Assembly: GCA_949710005.1 (NCBI GenBank)
Contig: OX453277.1
Coordinates: 4,056,501 to 4,120,500 of the forward strand
Length of the DNA stretch: 64,000 nucleotides
Direction: 5' to 3'
Source of the DNA: Ricordea florida
Lineage: Eukaryota > Cnidaria > Anthozoa > Corallimorpharia > Ricordeidae
A model generated the notes under the pieces. That model was not told where the DNA came from and made no database searches. It saw only the letters and a program-made list of their open reading frames with translations. Shown here one piece after another: positions 32,637 through 45,432 of the stretch (the first letter of the stretch is position 1; the number at the start of each line of letters is the position of its first letter). The translations under genes and the position numbers were made by a program.

Positions 32637-35283
32637 TTGGTATAATTCTGCTTTCTAACACAAACTTGAACCAAAAAAATTGTACCAAAAAAATTGTACC
32701 AGAAATCAACACCTCGACCAGCGGGACAACAGTTTGACCATCCGACGCTGTGGATCCGTTCGAGTCTAATTAAATCACGTGATTGGTATTACAACAAACT
32801 ATTTCACCAATCAGATACTTTCATCGTAATCACGGCTATTTATACGAAGCAACGCAATTGGTTAATATCCATTGTGTCATATTTCCCGCCACAAAGTGTC
32901 ATGCTTGTGAACAACGAAGTGGGTGTGATTCTTTCGCAAATACAAATTTATGAAGACAAGAATTTTTATAGCTCATGAATGACGACATCAACACCTCTAC
33001 AACGGCCGCGCCTAAGATGAATATCTTGGTGACTATTTTCTTTCTTTTCTGGCGAATCCTTAAGTTATTTTTCAAACTTGTTAACATCTAGATCTTCTTG
33101 CAATGATGAACCAGGGGTACTTTTGAAAACAGTCGCCGAGTTCCAAAACAGGATCTTTGGGTCACCAAAACAGCGTCAATTTGTATAAAGGTTTATAGTA
33201 ATTTTGCACATTCTTCTTGAAATTGTCACGCAGGGTTCCTGACACCTGCCAAATTCGTAATTAGAATTAAATTGGTTGGAATTTGTTTTAATTTATAGCT
33301 GGTGAACATATCTACCTGCCATACAATTTCATTTATCATTTGTGCGTAACTTTCCATTTTCGTTTATTCCGGGTTGCCAATGTTTCGAAGAATGTTAAAT
33401 ATTCATACTTAATTAATCGAGTTTTTAGCGATGGTGTCAACAACAGCTGGACGACCTCTATAAACAGAATTAGCGAGTCCGCCGACGATAGCCGTGGAAA
33501 ATAATGGACCGACAGCCAATGCAATCATTCTTATCAAGACACCAGAAATATCCAAAGAGACTGATTATACGGATGACAAGAATTAACTAAAATACGAGGA
33601 TCACGATTAGGATGGCTAAGTTTTAATTTGTTCGGAGAGGCTATCAGTGGTAACTTATTACACTCTCCCAGACTAAATACAAACTCATTCTTGACATTCT
33701 TCTTTTTAAAAAAAGGCTTTTATATATCTCTTTAATTCCCAAATATTTTACTTTTCAGACATTAAGAGTTAGAGGTTGTGTCATAAATTGCACAACAGAA
33801 CAGTACAGAACACGACGAGGCATGTCTAGCTTTTTAGTCGGGCAACCGACTATAGGTTTACCCTCGAGCTTCATCGCAAATCGCAGTCACGTGCAATGGG
33901 GAATGCCGCAGACACGTAATACGGGCGCAAACTTCTTTTTACGATGTCGAAGTCGATGGCGAATATGTTGAAAACAAATGGTGTCATCTTTTCTACGCTC
34001 AAACATACAGACCCACAGACCGTTCGTGGTAGACCCACTCTAAAAGATGGCGTGTGTAATGACGTATACTTCGAAAGGGGTCGTTCCGCGAACTGAAAAT
34101 AGCAAAAGAATCAAATGATTTAGCGAATGTCTCACTAGAATCAAACCGGAAATCAAACGAGTTACCAGTGAACAGAAAATGTGGAGAGTGACAGAAGAGC
34201 TTTTGCTGATAAAGACAAGGTGCCTCGCGATGAAACTCGAGGAAACGACAACAAAAATGCCACGTTGGAAACCAGGACCTTGGTACCCTTAGCATTTCTT
34301 TTTTGGACCACTCCGCACCATAAGTGGTCAACACTCATCACAGCACGTCTACCTGTTGTCCGACTTACGATCTTAGATCGTCTTGTTAGCGTTAACCTTC
34401 GCCTTAATACCGGGGCTCCTGGCTGTTATCAAGCAATCATACTACAAAGCTTACAAACTGTTCAAGTAGCATTTTCTTTTTGTGTGTTTTTCGTCACCTT
34501 CTTACTTTAAATAACTCATGTAAATGCACTGGGTAGTAAGAGAACGAGTGGTAGTAAATGTTTATTTTTTGCTTGCTCGAGTCCTGCACTTTCTAATGTG
34601 ATGTACATTACTTTATTGACTTAAGGCCATCAAATATTCACGAGTTCTTTGTAAGTTGTATAAAAGCTCCATAACCAAACTCTCGAAAAAAATTACAAAG
34701 AAGAGCCTCGATTACCGTGTTAAAGGCGTTCTGATAGGCTCCTGTCTCCACCGATTCATGTGTAAAGCGCAATGAAAAGGGCATTCAAGCACCTCACCCT
34801 ACCTGCCTTTGTGTTTTTGTCTTGCGGCGAAACCCCATAGAATAAGTAAGCGTTGCTTGCCATACAATCAGCAATGATGACGGAAGGAGAATTGGTACAC
34901 AGAGCTAGTTAAGGCTGTGTTTATACAGTTAAGGAAATTTGTGTATGTGAAAAGAATTTTGCAGATTACGCCGTGAAACAAGCTGGCTTGCCTTCATGTG
35001 TGACTTAAGATAAAACAATTTCGATCCCAGTGCTTGTTGCATATGACAGTCAGTTGTGCGTGAGCAAGTGGAACAGCGTCCAAATAAAGATAAACTAAGT
35101 CGTAAAGCAGTGTACATTGAAATTAAATATTCAAAAAATTAGAAATAGAGGTGACGTTTTTGCCACAAAACTTAACTAAACTACTAAGTCAGAGTTAACA
35201 GTAAAACTTAACACTACGCAAGCTGTCTGTGCCAAAGTGAATGGATCAAGGCGTATTTTTGTAAGGGAATTCTTTGAATCAAC
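32637..35283. other. gene-free part of right arm, 5' flank of FERM gene
   Basis: Mirror of 23490-26136. It should contain the FERM promoter just after 32636 on the minus strand. The tandem GGTACAATTTTTTT (minus strand) is at about 32667-32696. No TATA box is obvious. Confidence 0.5.
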
Positions 35284-35297
35284 TAAATAACTTCTGT

Positions 35298-35755
35298 AAT
35301 AACATTAAATGATCATCGCAGTTATGTACACAACTTAAGCAGCTGTGAATTTTTAAAGCCTGAAAAAAACTCAGGCCCGAACGGGATTCGAACCCGTGAC
35401 CTCTGCGATACCGGAGCAGTGCTCTACCAACTGAGCTATCAAGCCAACTGGGAGCTGGTCATAGTCTGAGTTTGTTATATACCGTAGATGAAGAAGAATG
35501 ATGCAAATGAATATATGAAAGACCATATATTTGAACTGCTGATTAATATGTAATAACATTAAATGATCATCGCAGTTATGTACACAACTTAAGCAGCTGG
35601 TCTTGGGTTCGAATCCCGTTCAGGCCTGAGTTTTTTTTTCAGGCTTTAAAAATTCACAGCTGCTTAAGTTGTGTACATAACTGCGATGATCATTTAATGT
35701 TATTCCATATTAATCCGCAGTTCAAATATGTGGTCTTTCATATATTCATTTGCAT
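35298..35755 (-). mobile_element. composite tRNA-derived SINE unit, mirror copy
   Basis: Mirror of 23018-23475, with its 14-bp duplications at 35284-35297 and 35756-35769. The tRNA-like head is at about 35373-35445 on the minus strand. It looks unchanged from the left copy. Confidence 0.8.
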
Positions 35756-35898
35756 TAAATAACTTCTGTTACATTGTTTTCTGCGGGTTCTATGGGTTAT
35801 CCCGCATTCGTTTCCAAAATAATTCTACGTGGAGAGGAGACAGAGAAAATGGGCAAAAACATGAACAGAGCGGGACGAAGGGCACGGAAGATATCGTT

Positions 35899-37013
35899 CT
35901 ATTTTGGTTGAAGCAAAATTTCGTCAACGTTTACATTCCCTAAAACCTTTTGACTTGCTCTTACAGATTGGTCACCTCCCATTGTTGTAACACATTGCTC
36001 TAGATATTGACCTCTGACATATAACCTTTGAGAAGGTTGCCCATCTTTAGTGTAATATAATTTATTCACACAACTGACGTAAAACGAAGGACACAAAGCA
36101 TTCTTAACAATGTACCTGACCCTAACTAACAAAGAAAAGGAATAAATTATATTAGACTGGAGATGAGCCTTGAAAGGGTTGCTCATCATGCCATCAGGTT
36201 CAGTCTTCTGTCCAATAACAACCTTAGAATTGTCAGGAAAAATGAAATTGTTTTGAAAATAAGAGGCAGTCGGCCTGGAACTAAATTCACCGTTAACGTT
36301 GGCTTGAAGGTGACCACCGCTCCCTTCCCATGTGACATAAAGAAACGTCCAAGCTTTCTTCCGTCTTTAATGTGGAAAAAGTGTGCGATGTCCTGCAAAA
36401 TCCTTTAACAGTTAAAAAATATTAAGAGCAAGACTAAAAATAATATTCGTCCCTGCTGCAAACGGGAAAATATTGCTTATGGCATCACACGAGAAAGGTC
36501 TTTTTTGTTTTTCCAGCGGGATCTGAAGCCAATATTGTACTGAGTACAGTATTGTTCGGTAGCTTTCAAGATCACAATGCATGGTTTGGTTGACGGTTGG
36601 AAAAAAGTTCATGCTGCATGATATAACAAACATCACCAGAGTATAGTGCTGTTCAGTAGCTTACCAAACAATGGTCACACTGTATGGTTTGATCCACAGA
36701 TAAATGTGTTAGAACTAAACTGTACAGTAAAACGAACAGCGTCACACTACATTTTAGTTTCCTTTCCCTAGTAGAACAGTCGGATCGTTACGATAGAATC
36801 ATGAAGAACGTGAAGGAGCCCGCAATTGTAAGGTAAGACGAGAGCTTGGGTAACTTCAGGGGATGTAATTCTTAACGCGGTCAGCAGTTCATTGAGTTGG
36901 GCTAGTGGTGTAAAAAGACAGGCACAGATAGATATCGCCTCCATTGTAGAAGCTAGCGGGACTTTTACGTAGTCATTTTCATCTACAGTGGGGAAAGACA
37001 GGTCGAAATCCAT
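35899..37013 (-). pseudogene. possible LamG/pentraxin-like exons, mirror copy
   Basis: Mirror of 21760-22874. The same two pieces are open here, and I saw no difference from the left copy. No complete gene model could be built. Confidence 0.35.
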
Positions 37014-37101
37014 CGCGTTTGCCAAAATGAAACATGATCATTAGATGGTTTTGTGTTGGTATCTTGCACGGGTGAAGGCGCAGAAGAGTCATGAGGCCCA
37101 A

Positions 37102-37856
37102 TTGAGGGGGCAGTCTAGTCAAATTTCAGAGAAATGTTCTAAGCATCTTTAAAATAACAGAGCTCTGTAACGATTTTATAGAAAACAATGAAATTTTCAC
37201 CACAGCATCCCTTCAGGATGACCTACACAGGAAGGTGTAATTTGAGATGAAATAGTTAAAAGATAGTTAATGATTAACTCCTGAATTTGATCTTATCAGC
37301 TGAGGGTTGCCGTCTGCCCCACATACTTGTTATGTGCACAATTCATTGAAAATGAATTTCACTTTCTATCCATAACTAACATGGATTGAACTATAATCCT
37401 ATGGAGCGGTTTCGGGGTAAGGCTATTAGTGTTCCCATGGCAACCAAATACTTCCAAATATGGGTGTAGAACAGATATCTCCTCAAGTATTTAACTTAAT
37501 CCAATTTCGTTTACATCCTAAAGGCAGTCTGTGCCAAATTTCACAGCAATTGGTCATATACTTAAGAAAAAATAGTTACGGGCAGATGCCTACTTCCGGA
37601 AAAGGGCAAATTTGAGAAAAATGCTCTTAAAGTTGGCACAAATTTAAATTATTCCTTAACCGTTTCCATGGCAACCGATCGCCATTGGCAGACTACATCA
37701 CGAAAATCGCTTTTACCAGCTTTCACAGGGCAATTTATGTGAAAAAGACTTCGAAAACTTAAAGTAGATGTGTTAAACTATAGTTTTAAGTGAAAATATA
37801 AAAAATGGTTGGATGACCGAAAATTAACAAAAAATCTGACTAGACGGTCCCCTTAA
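37102..37856. mobile_element. candidate MITE, mirror copy
   Basis: Mirror of 20917-21671, with the same imperfect terminal inverted repeats. Confidence 0.4.
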
Positions 37857-37918
37857 ATGCAGAGAAGAAGAACTCTGATGGCAGTGTCTCGTTTATTGAA
37901 AACAACAGAAAACAAAGT

Positions 37919-38083
37919 ACAAGAAAGTGGGATAATCAAACAAGTTGCTAAAGTTATTTATACCACCGTAAGGTCAAAAGGTGTGTGACGAAGGGCTAAC
38001 GTTCGAAACGTGAGCACCCCCCTTTTTACCTGACGGTGGTATAAATTACTTTATCAACTTGTTTGATTATCCCAATATCTTGT
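37919..38083. mobile_element. foldback element, mirror copy
   Basis: Mirror of 20690-20854. The hammerhead-like loop now reads on the plus strand at about 37985-38010. One substitution separates the copies just outside the element (20671 versus 38102). Confidence 0.65.
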
Positions 38084-38289
38084 GTTTCAATTCCCCACCG
38101 ATGCAGCACCAGTTTCTTTAGAAACTACCCCGACAGAAACCAATTGCAAAGTATAGTCGAACTCACAATTTACCCGCTTTTATTTGAACTGGCCAACCAA
38201 TACAATGACTCCTCACTCTGCACTCCTGCTGATGGTAAATCCCTTAACACCTTTAAGCTGTGTACAACCCAGAACATAATTAGCTACTC

Positions 38290-41200
38290 CTACAAGCCAA
38301 TAGAGGAAAGGGGAAATCCCAACGACTCTTCGACTGAGTATGGTTCAAATGACACCAGTGGCTGGGCGTGGCCAGTAAACTCGCGCAGCTTCTGTTCCAG
38401 TCTCCTCGCCTCTTTCAGTTCCTCATCTGAAATATTAAAGAGCTCGATGGCGCTGGTGCCAAGCCCCGTAAATGAGGCTCGCGGTATTGCTCGCAGTTCA
38501 CTCAGTGTCATACCTTGAGGGAAAGACAACAAAATGAAATGAATTATCATAATATTAGTAGTAATAATGATGATGATGATAACAATAATCTATAAACAAT
38601 AATTACATCCTTATCAACGTGTAACAATTGAGCTGGTTTACTGGTAAACAAATAAACTTATGAATAAAATTAAATACTTGCTTTCACTGCTGGCATGATT
38701 CAAATAATTATGACACTGTAATATGGCAATAAAAATTATTCTGAAAGATACTGATAAAAATTGTGAACTCTTGGTTGATCGATCGGAAGAATTCTTAAGC
38801 TACAGTCGGGTTTGTTATTCAATCCATTTTTCCTTGAGGTTCTAATGATCTTATCTGTTTATCAAACCTTGCAGTGTGACAATTCCGGACTGTGATGCCA
38901 TTTATGTACTATGCGGTAGAGTCCTACATGTAAATAAAACGGTAGAGAAAAATTGCAATGTTGCCTCCAAGCCGCTTAACAGTCTGTCGAGATACTCACT
39001 GCTTAGGCGTGACTCAACTTCTCCGAATCGTCGAGCGGTTATTCCTTGGTACCGAACCCTCAAGTTGCCTGGTAAGTTGGAGTTGTCAATATAGAGTCTG
39101 GGGTGAAGGTTATTTGTGCCAGCCATATTGCCGGACACTGTGTTGAAGTGTGCAGTCAGGTGCTCTCGGCTCGTGGCCTGCCAGTCATGCCATATCTTGT
39201 CTATATAGGTGTGATGGAGAAAGAATTCAGGGGAAGTCGCTGCATTCACGCTGCACATCAGACCTCCAATTCGACAGTGAACATTATCATGCAGATTGAG
39301 ACGTAGATCCCTCTCAAAGTTGTTGAAGCTCGAGGCATTTGTTCTAAGCACCTCGGCCACTGCAACGGCGTCAGGTGGGTTACCATTGAAGTTACGCGTT
39401 AGGCAGCTGCCTCCAGCAGACGGTACAACGTTCCAGACGTCCTCTCTGAATGGACCAGTGTTCACGCACCGTGTTGGTCCTACACCATTTCCGCCAAACC
39501 CATCGTCCTGGCCAAGCCAAAGATCAAACCCAGACTCACGCCAGGGGGTCCTACTTACAACACTCCAATCCCAGTATGCCACGGTAAATCTGCAGTCAAC
39601 ACGGCGCAGCAGATTTTCATACTCCAAAATAAACCAACGATGCCATGGAAGGAATTGGTCTCGCCCGTGTATTCCTGCACTGAACTGAGTTTGGTGGATT
39701 GTAATAAGACGATCGTAGTCGTCTTTGTACGTTGGGTTACTGGAAGCCTCGCGTACAATTTTTGTGTATCTTGTTCTGTCCTCGAATTTCATGGAAGTGA
39801 ATTCGTGTCTTACGCGTGTGCAGTCAACCAATCGCCCTCCAGAACACCTGCATTCCTGCGCGCAGCCATCGTTTACGATGGTCCCCTCGATACATCCTTC
39901 AACAAGAAAACAACAAGACATGCCCGAATTGTTGTAGACGGTGGGTCCAAGTGAGACAATAAAATTGAGTGGGTGGGGAGGGAGGCTTGAACACGTCTAC
40001 TTCATTTTACCGCCAAAATATTACTTGTATACACCCGCAGCCTTTGGTTTGTGTTGATACTGGTGCTAAAGGTCTCTTTAGATCTTTGCAGCCATAAACC
40101 GGCTTAGCTTCGCTGTCAGGTTATTGACTGTTTATTTGCCCTGTTTGCAAATGAACTTATAACGGCATTGAAGGAGACAAATACATTATAAAATAACTCA
40201 GATACTACGCGCACGCTGATTCGTCGAAAGCCTATGGGTTATTGTGCCGGTAAACCCGTAGAATAGAGAAACATTTTCTGTTTTTATTTTAAGTTAGTTT
40301 ATGAAAGCAATAAACCGCAGTTTCTATGGGTTTACCTGCGAAATACCCCACACTAGATGTTGAGAGAACACGAGAAGAGCTTGTAAATCACGAGACGCAG
40401 GTTAAATCTTCGGTGCTGGGCTGTGCTAAAACAAGATCTGCTGTATACTGTAATAAGGACCACTTACTCGGACATGTATTTGTATTGCAGCTCTGAGTTT
40501 GATAGTCCGATCCCGCACAAAAAGAGTTTTCCGGTGGTCTTATGCATTTGCGGGTGCGGGATTGCACTCCTCCGCCACACGTTACGCTGCAAGCGCCCCA
40601 AATAGACCATAATGCCCATGAATCGGTTCCTGGTAAGATAAAGATCAGAAGTATTTAGAGCTTGATATTTTATGGTTTCGAAAACTCAATACCATGAGCG
40701 AGAGATGGACAGACAACATCTTTTAGATGTTTTTAACTCGTAATGGTATCTTGGTATTATTGTGCAAAATGCAATGAATCAAACAGGTAACAAAGCTCAA
40801 ATTGAGAGCCTTACAAGAAACTACAAGCAGATGCTTCATTGGTTTGTTCTCGATTGCGTTATTAATAGTTATGCAACGCTATCTTGTGTAATAATGCAAA
40901 GTTATCGAACAAGTTGATAAGTAATAGTAACAAGACTGAGTGGGTCAAGAGAAAATGAGGGAGTCCAATTCGGTCTGTAATCATACCACTGATAACAAAA
41001 TCGGACGACTGCGCAGCGGGAGTTCGATTTGTTAATCACGAGTATGATTAGACAGAATGACGAGGCAACAATGCAGCACCAGTTACTTAAGAAAGCAAAA
41101 TCACTGGCACTTTCTTGTGTCCTACTCTAATCATTATGTAGATATGGATAAATAATTTCCATACCAATATAAACTCATTAAAAAATATTTTGTTGCATCC

Positions 41201-44200
41201 ACTGATTTTCATCGAATCGAGCGGTGAACGGGTAAAAATAAACAAATAGCTTACTTCGCGTTCCATACACCTCCACCCTAAGACAACCGGAAAGGTGTAT
41301 GTCTTCTATGGCAAATTGAAGATATCGGGTTGTCACGGGCACTGAGAGAGTGTGGTAGTCTGTGGTCAGGCGTTCACCGCTTCTTTCAAACGTCGTGTAC
41401 TGTAAAACAAGTAGATTCATCAGTCATGAACAAGGTTAAGATGTAATAGTAGCCCGTTACCTAAAATAAACCCCGAACGCTTTAAAAACAGCTTTATAAA
41501 TTGGTTAAATTTTAGTTCTAAAAGCAATTTAAGTTACCTTATTATGTTACTTTTTGAAATTGTAACTTCCTCTCCGACATTGCAACTTTTGATATGAATT
41601 TTATTTTGAAATGAATTTTATTTCTTTTTAAATCCACAGGAATTGTAACTAGCGTTTTGAATTAATAGTTTTTTTCTTTTTTTCAAGCGAATTAATTGTA
41701 AATAGGATTTTAATAGTTAGCATTATTGTCAATAAAATATCATTCCATTAAAAAAAAATGAAGACATGATCATCATTATTATTTTATCATTATTATTATT
41801 ACATACTACTCATTCATGAGGAAATACGTGAGAAAATGATGGGATGAACTATCAGAGAGTTATCAGTTCTGCGCTGGGTTTCTTCCCTAATCATGACTAA
41901 GATATGTTGGTTGATCGTCAAACCGGAACGAGAACAGGCCGCCAGGGAGTTGTTCAGGGACACTGCTATTGACGTCACTGTGGAGGGCCACAAGCACTTA
42001 GGCGTTGCTCTAGGATCTAGAGCGTTTTTTGAAGAATATGTTGGAGAGGAGGTAGACGAACTGGGTTAGTGAAGTTACTAAACTCGCAGAGTTCGCCGCA
42101 TCACAGCTTCAAGCAAACTACGCAGTATCACCTTTGGTTTGCCGCACCACTGGACTTATTTCCTAAGAAAATTACCGGATATTGCAGAATTACTGGAGCC
42201 GCTCGAGCGAGCTATTAATGAGGTTCTCATACCAGCTGCCACTGACCATACAGTCACTAAAGTAGAGGGTCACCTCCTTAGTATCTCGGTGCGCATGAGA
42301 AGTCTTGGATTTACAGATCCTGTAATGACTTCATCCTGTGAATACGAGGCTTCAATCAGGTTACTGAACCGCTCGCGAGGCGAATTGTTCAGCAAGAGCA
42401 CCAGCCTCCACATGCCTCAGAAATTCGAACACTGCAACTGAGCGCACGAAAACAAAAAGACAACTATCAAAGTGGGAGACTGGAACAGGTTAAGAACTCC
42501 CTGCCAACAAAAACTAAGCGAGCTGTTGAGTTAGCTACAGAGAAGGGATCATCAAATTGGATGACCGCGATTCCCCTCAATGAGCTTGATTACAGACTAA
42601 ATAAGAAGAAATTTGGAGATGTAATCAAGTTACGGTACGACTGGGAAAAAACGGATATTCCCAAGATCAGCGCATCAGGGATCATGCAGTGGTGTGCCTA
42701 AGCGGCGGGTACATTATCCAGCGCCATAATGAACTACACGACTTACAAGCAGAGATGTTAAGGATGGTCTGTAATGATGTGGAAACAGAGTCGATTTTTC
42801 GGGAGGTCACTGGGGAGACATTAAATCATGGCGTTAACAAAGCCCCTGATACTCGTTTAGATATTCACGCTTGAGGTTTTTGGTAGAGACAGAGATCTGC
42901 ATTCTTCGATGTTTGGGTGTGTAACTCCAAAATCTACAAGAAACATGAAAACGAGAAGAAGACGCAATATGCAGAAAGAGTAATGGAGATCGAACAGGGA
43001 ACGTTCACTCTCCTAGTTTTCACTACCACAGGCGGAATGGCGGATGAATGTGTTAAGTACCATAGCAGACTTCCGGAGCTTATCGCAAATAAGAAGGGAG
43101 AAAATTACTCAAGCGTAATTTCCTGTGTAAGAGATAAAACGTCTTTCGCCACCGTGCAATCTACGATACTATGCTTGAGAGGCTCAACATCCAGTAGACG
43201 ACAGCAAGATTTAGTTGACTCAGATTTACAAATCAAAAAGATTAGAGCCTACCCGAATTAGCAATTCAATATTCAGAGATGAATAGTTTTCTTTTCCTAT
43301 GTCTTTAATTATTATTATTTTTTAACACTGTTTTACCTGCAGGAGCTATTGATCACGTCTGAACTGCGAGGAATGTATTTGGGATTTTATTATTGACACA
43401 GTGTTTTTATTTTTAGGAATCGACAATATCTTTTAATGCCTTATGATGCTTAATTCTTACTTCAATATTATTTATCAATGTGAAAGTTTTTTTTAGATAA
43501 GCATTTATAACAAAGAATTAATATACTGTAATAATAAATAGTTTTTTTTTTTTTAATAGACGTGTTTCGTAATTGAAATGAACTGATTTTAATTGAAATT
43601 GTTGTTAATCGAAACGAAATCAAAAATTGAAATGAAATGTAAATAGGTCTTACTAGTTAAGCTTTTGATGTCAATAAAATGTGTCCATAAATGAACACTA
43701 GTCATACCAGTAGAAAACTGCTGTACTGTACTGTACTATGGTACTTATTGTTTTGCTATACAGTGTGGTTCTAACTTTTTCATCTGTGGATCAAACCATG
43801 CAATGTGACCGTTGTTTGGTAAGCTACTGAACAGTATTAATACGAACGTTGCACTTTAATCACTCAGGGCTTACCGGTTCCTCGCTGCTATCAGTCAGGA
43901 TTTTCCAATCGGTGCCACTGAACGAGGTATGGAGTTGGAAGCTTTCTGCATAGGCATTAGCGATTTGTGCACCCTGAGTAGCCACGCCACATACATCATA
44001 CGTGCCTCCCAGGTCAACTTGCAGGTATTCATCGCTTGCAATAGTTTTTGGACACCAAGCCCCAAATCCTCTCGTCTCGCCCAGGCGGCCATAGGAGGCT
44101 GGGGACAAATCCGAGAACTGGGAAGTGGCTACCATCTGACTGTCAGGAATGGTCTCTGAGTTAGCAACACCAATAGCATTTGAGAAACAGCTACCTGTAG

Positions 44201-44918
44201 ATAACAACACCGATAGTATTTGAGAAACAGCTACCTGTAGATAACAACACCAATATCATTTGAGAAACAGCTACATGTAGAAAACCAGTAAGTAGGGACG
44301 ATGAAAAACAATGTTGTCGGTACTTGAGTCAATGCCATTTTCACCCCACTACTCACAGGAGGATTTGGTTGATATGGAAAGTGTTCTGTTTTCAGGCAAC
44401 TTTTGAGAAATGTGGGTTATTGACCAGGGGAGATGACAAAATGAATGAATCAGCTTCGTGGCTGTTAAATGATTTATCAAGATGCGATCTAGATCCATAC
44501 ACACGCAACTAAAAACAACGACGAGGCCATTATGTTGAACTCAAGTTTGGTCGATAAAGGTCTTACTACATGACAAACGACGAAACACTAAGAGAAACCC
44601 AAATTGAGGCACCACGGTTGAACCATTTTATATGCTCAAGTAGCATTAAATATCATCAATATAGACAAGTAAAGCTATAGACCCATTTCTCCCTACTGAT
44701 TTATTTGCAGAGTAATATTATATCACAACTGTTGCGTTCAATAAGTAAATATAATTGTGTAACTTTATTTGTGCCATTAAATCAAGTAAGAACACTTTGA
44801 ATGACAATGTAAGAGAACAAATAAGAATTCAGAAAACTAAAATATTAAAAAAATGTTCCTTACCTTGACCGCGCGCCAAGCCGATAAAAATGAAAAGTGA
44901 AATAATTTTCGGAAGCAT
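38290..44918 (-). CDS. secreted F5/8C - TSP1 - tyrosinase protein (right-arm copy)
   Basis: Exons in transcript order are 44864-44918, 43875-44194, 41255-41399, 40468-40629, 39000-39896 and 38290-38513. The domain order is that of the left copy: signal peptide, F5/8C, TSP1, short Cys-rich segment and a tyrosinase domain with six copper-binding histidines. I noticed no coding difference between the two copies, so a diploid genome would carry at least four near-identical alleles if the palindrome is real. Its putative TATA and 5'UTR exon are at 45334-45425. The two copies are transcribed towards each other, separated by the whole FERM region. Confidence 0.9.
41858..43283 (+). mobile_element. 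LINE-like retroelement remnant, mirror copy
   Basis: Mirror of 15490-16915, here on the plus strand and antisense to the tyrosinase gene. The stretch from 41893 reads [20 protein letters not shown]. It shares the interruptions of the left copy, so it decayed before the arm was duplicated. Confidence 0.6.
44161..44274 (-). repeat. 40-nt tandem triplication at the intron 3' splice site, mirror copy
   Basis: Mirror of 14499-14612. The same three units are present, and again only the exon-proximal acceptor keeps the tyrosinase frame. Confidence 0.8.
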
Positions 44919-45432
44919 CTTTAATCCTAAGTAAAGACAATCTTAGCATTTTGCATTGTGTACGGCCTATTTTACAAAATTAGGAACCATAAGGTTCTAC
45001 TAAAAATCAAGCTAGAATATTTGCAAAACGTATAAACAAAACAACTTTTTATACCTCAGTATTTTTAATTTCACTTAATTTTTCACAAGCCATTTCGTAG
45101 TCTACAAGCAGGATGATTTGGGACTAAAGCAAGAAACCTCTGGTGGTCTGGCAAAAGAATTACTTAACAAACACGTATGCTCAAAAAGTGCAAAAAATCT
45201 GCATTGTGCAGTTCTTTTGAACTGTTCGTAAGATTCTTACAAAAACGCTAACTCTAAATTGAAGCAGACACTTCCCTGCCTTCTAATTAAACAATACAGA
45301 CAGGGGTCCTCCACTTTAAACTCGAAAACGTACCTTTTCGTTTCGCAAAGATGGATGCAGAAAGTTTGTTCCTCATGCACACCGAGGCAGGGATAAAAAT
45401 TAGGAGGGAGAAATGCATTTTTATAGGCTGTG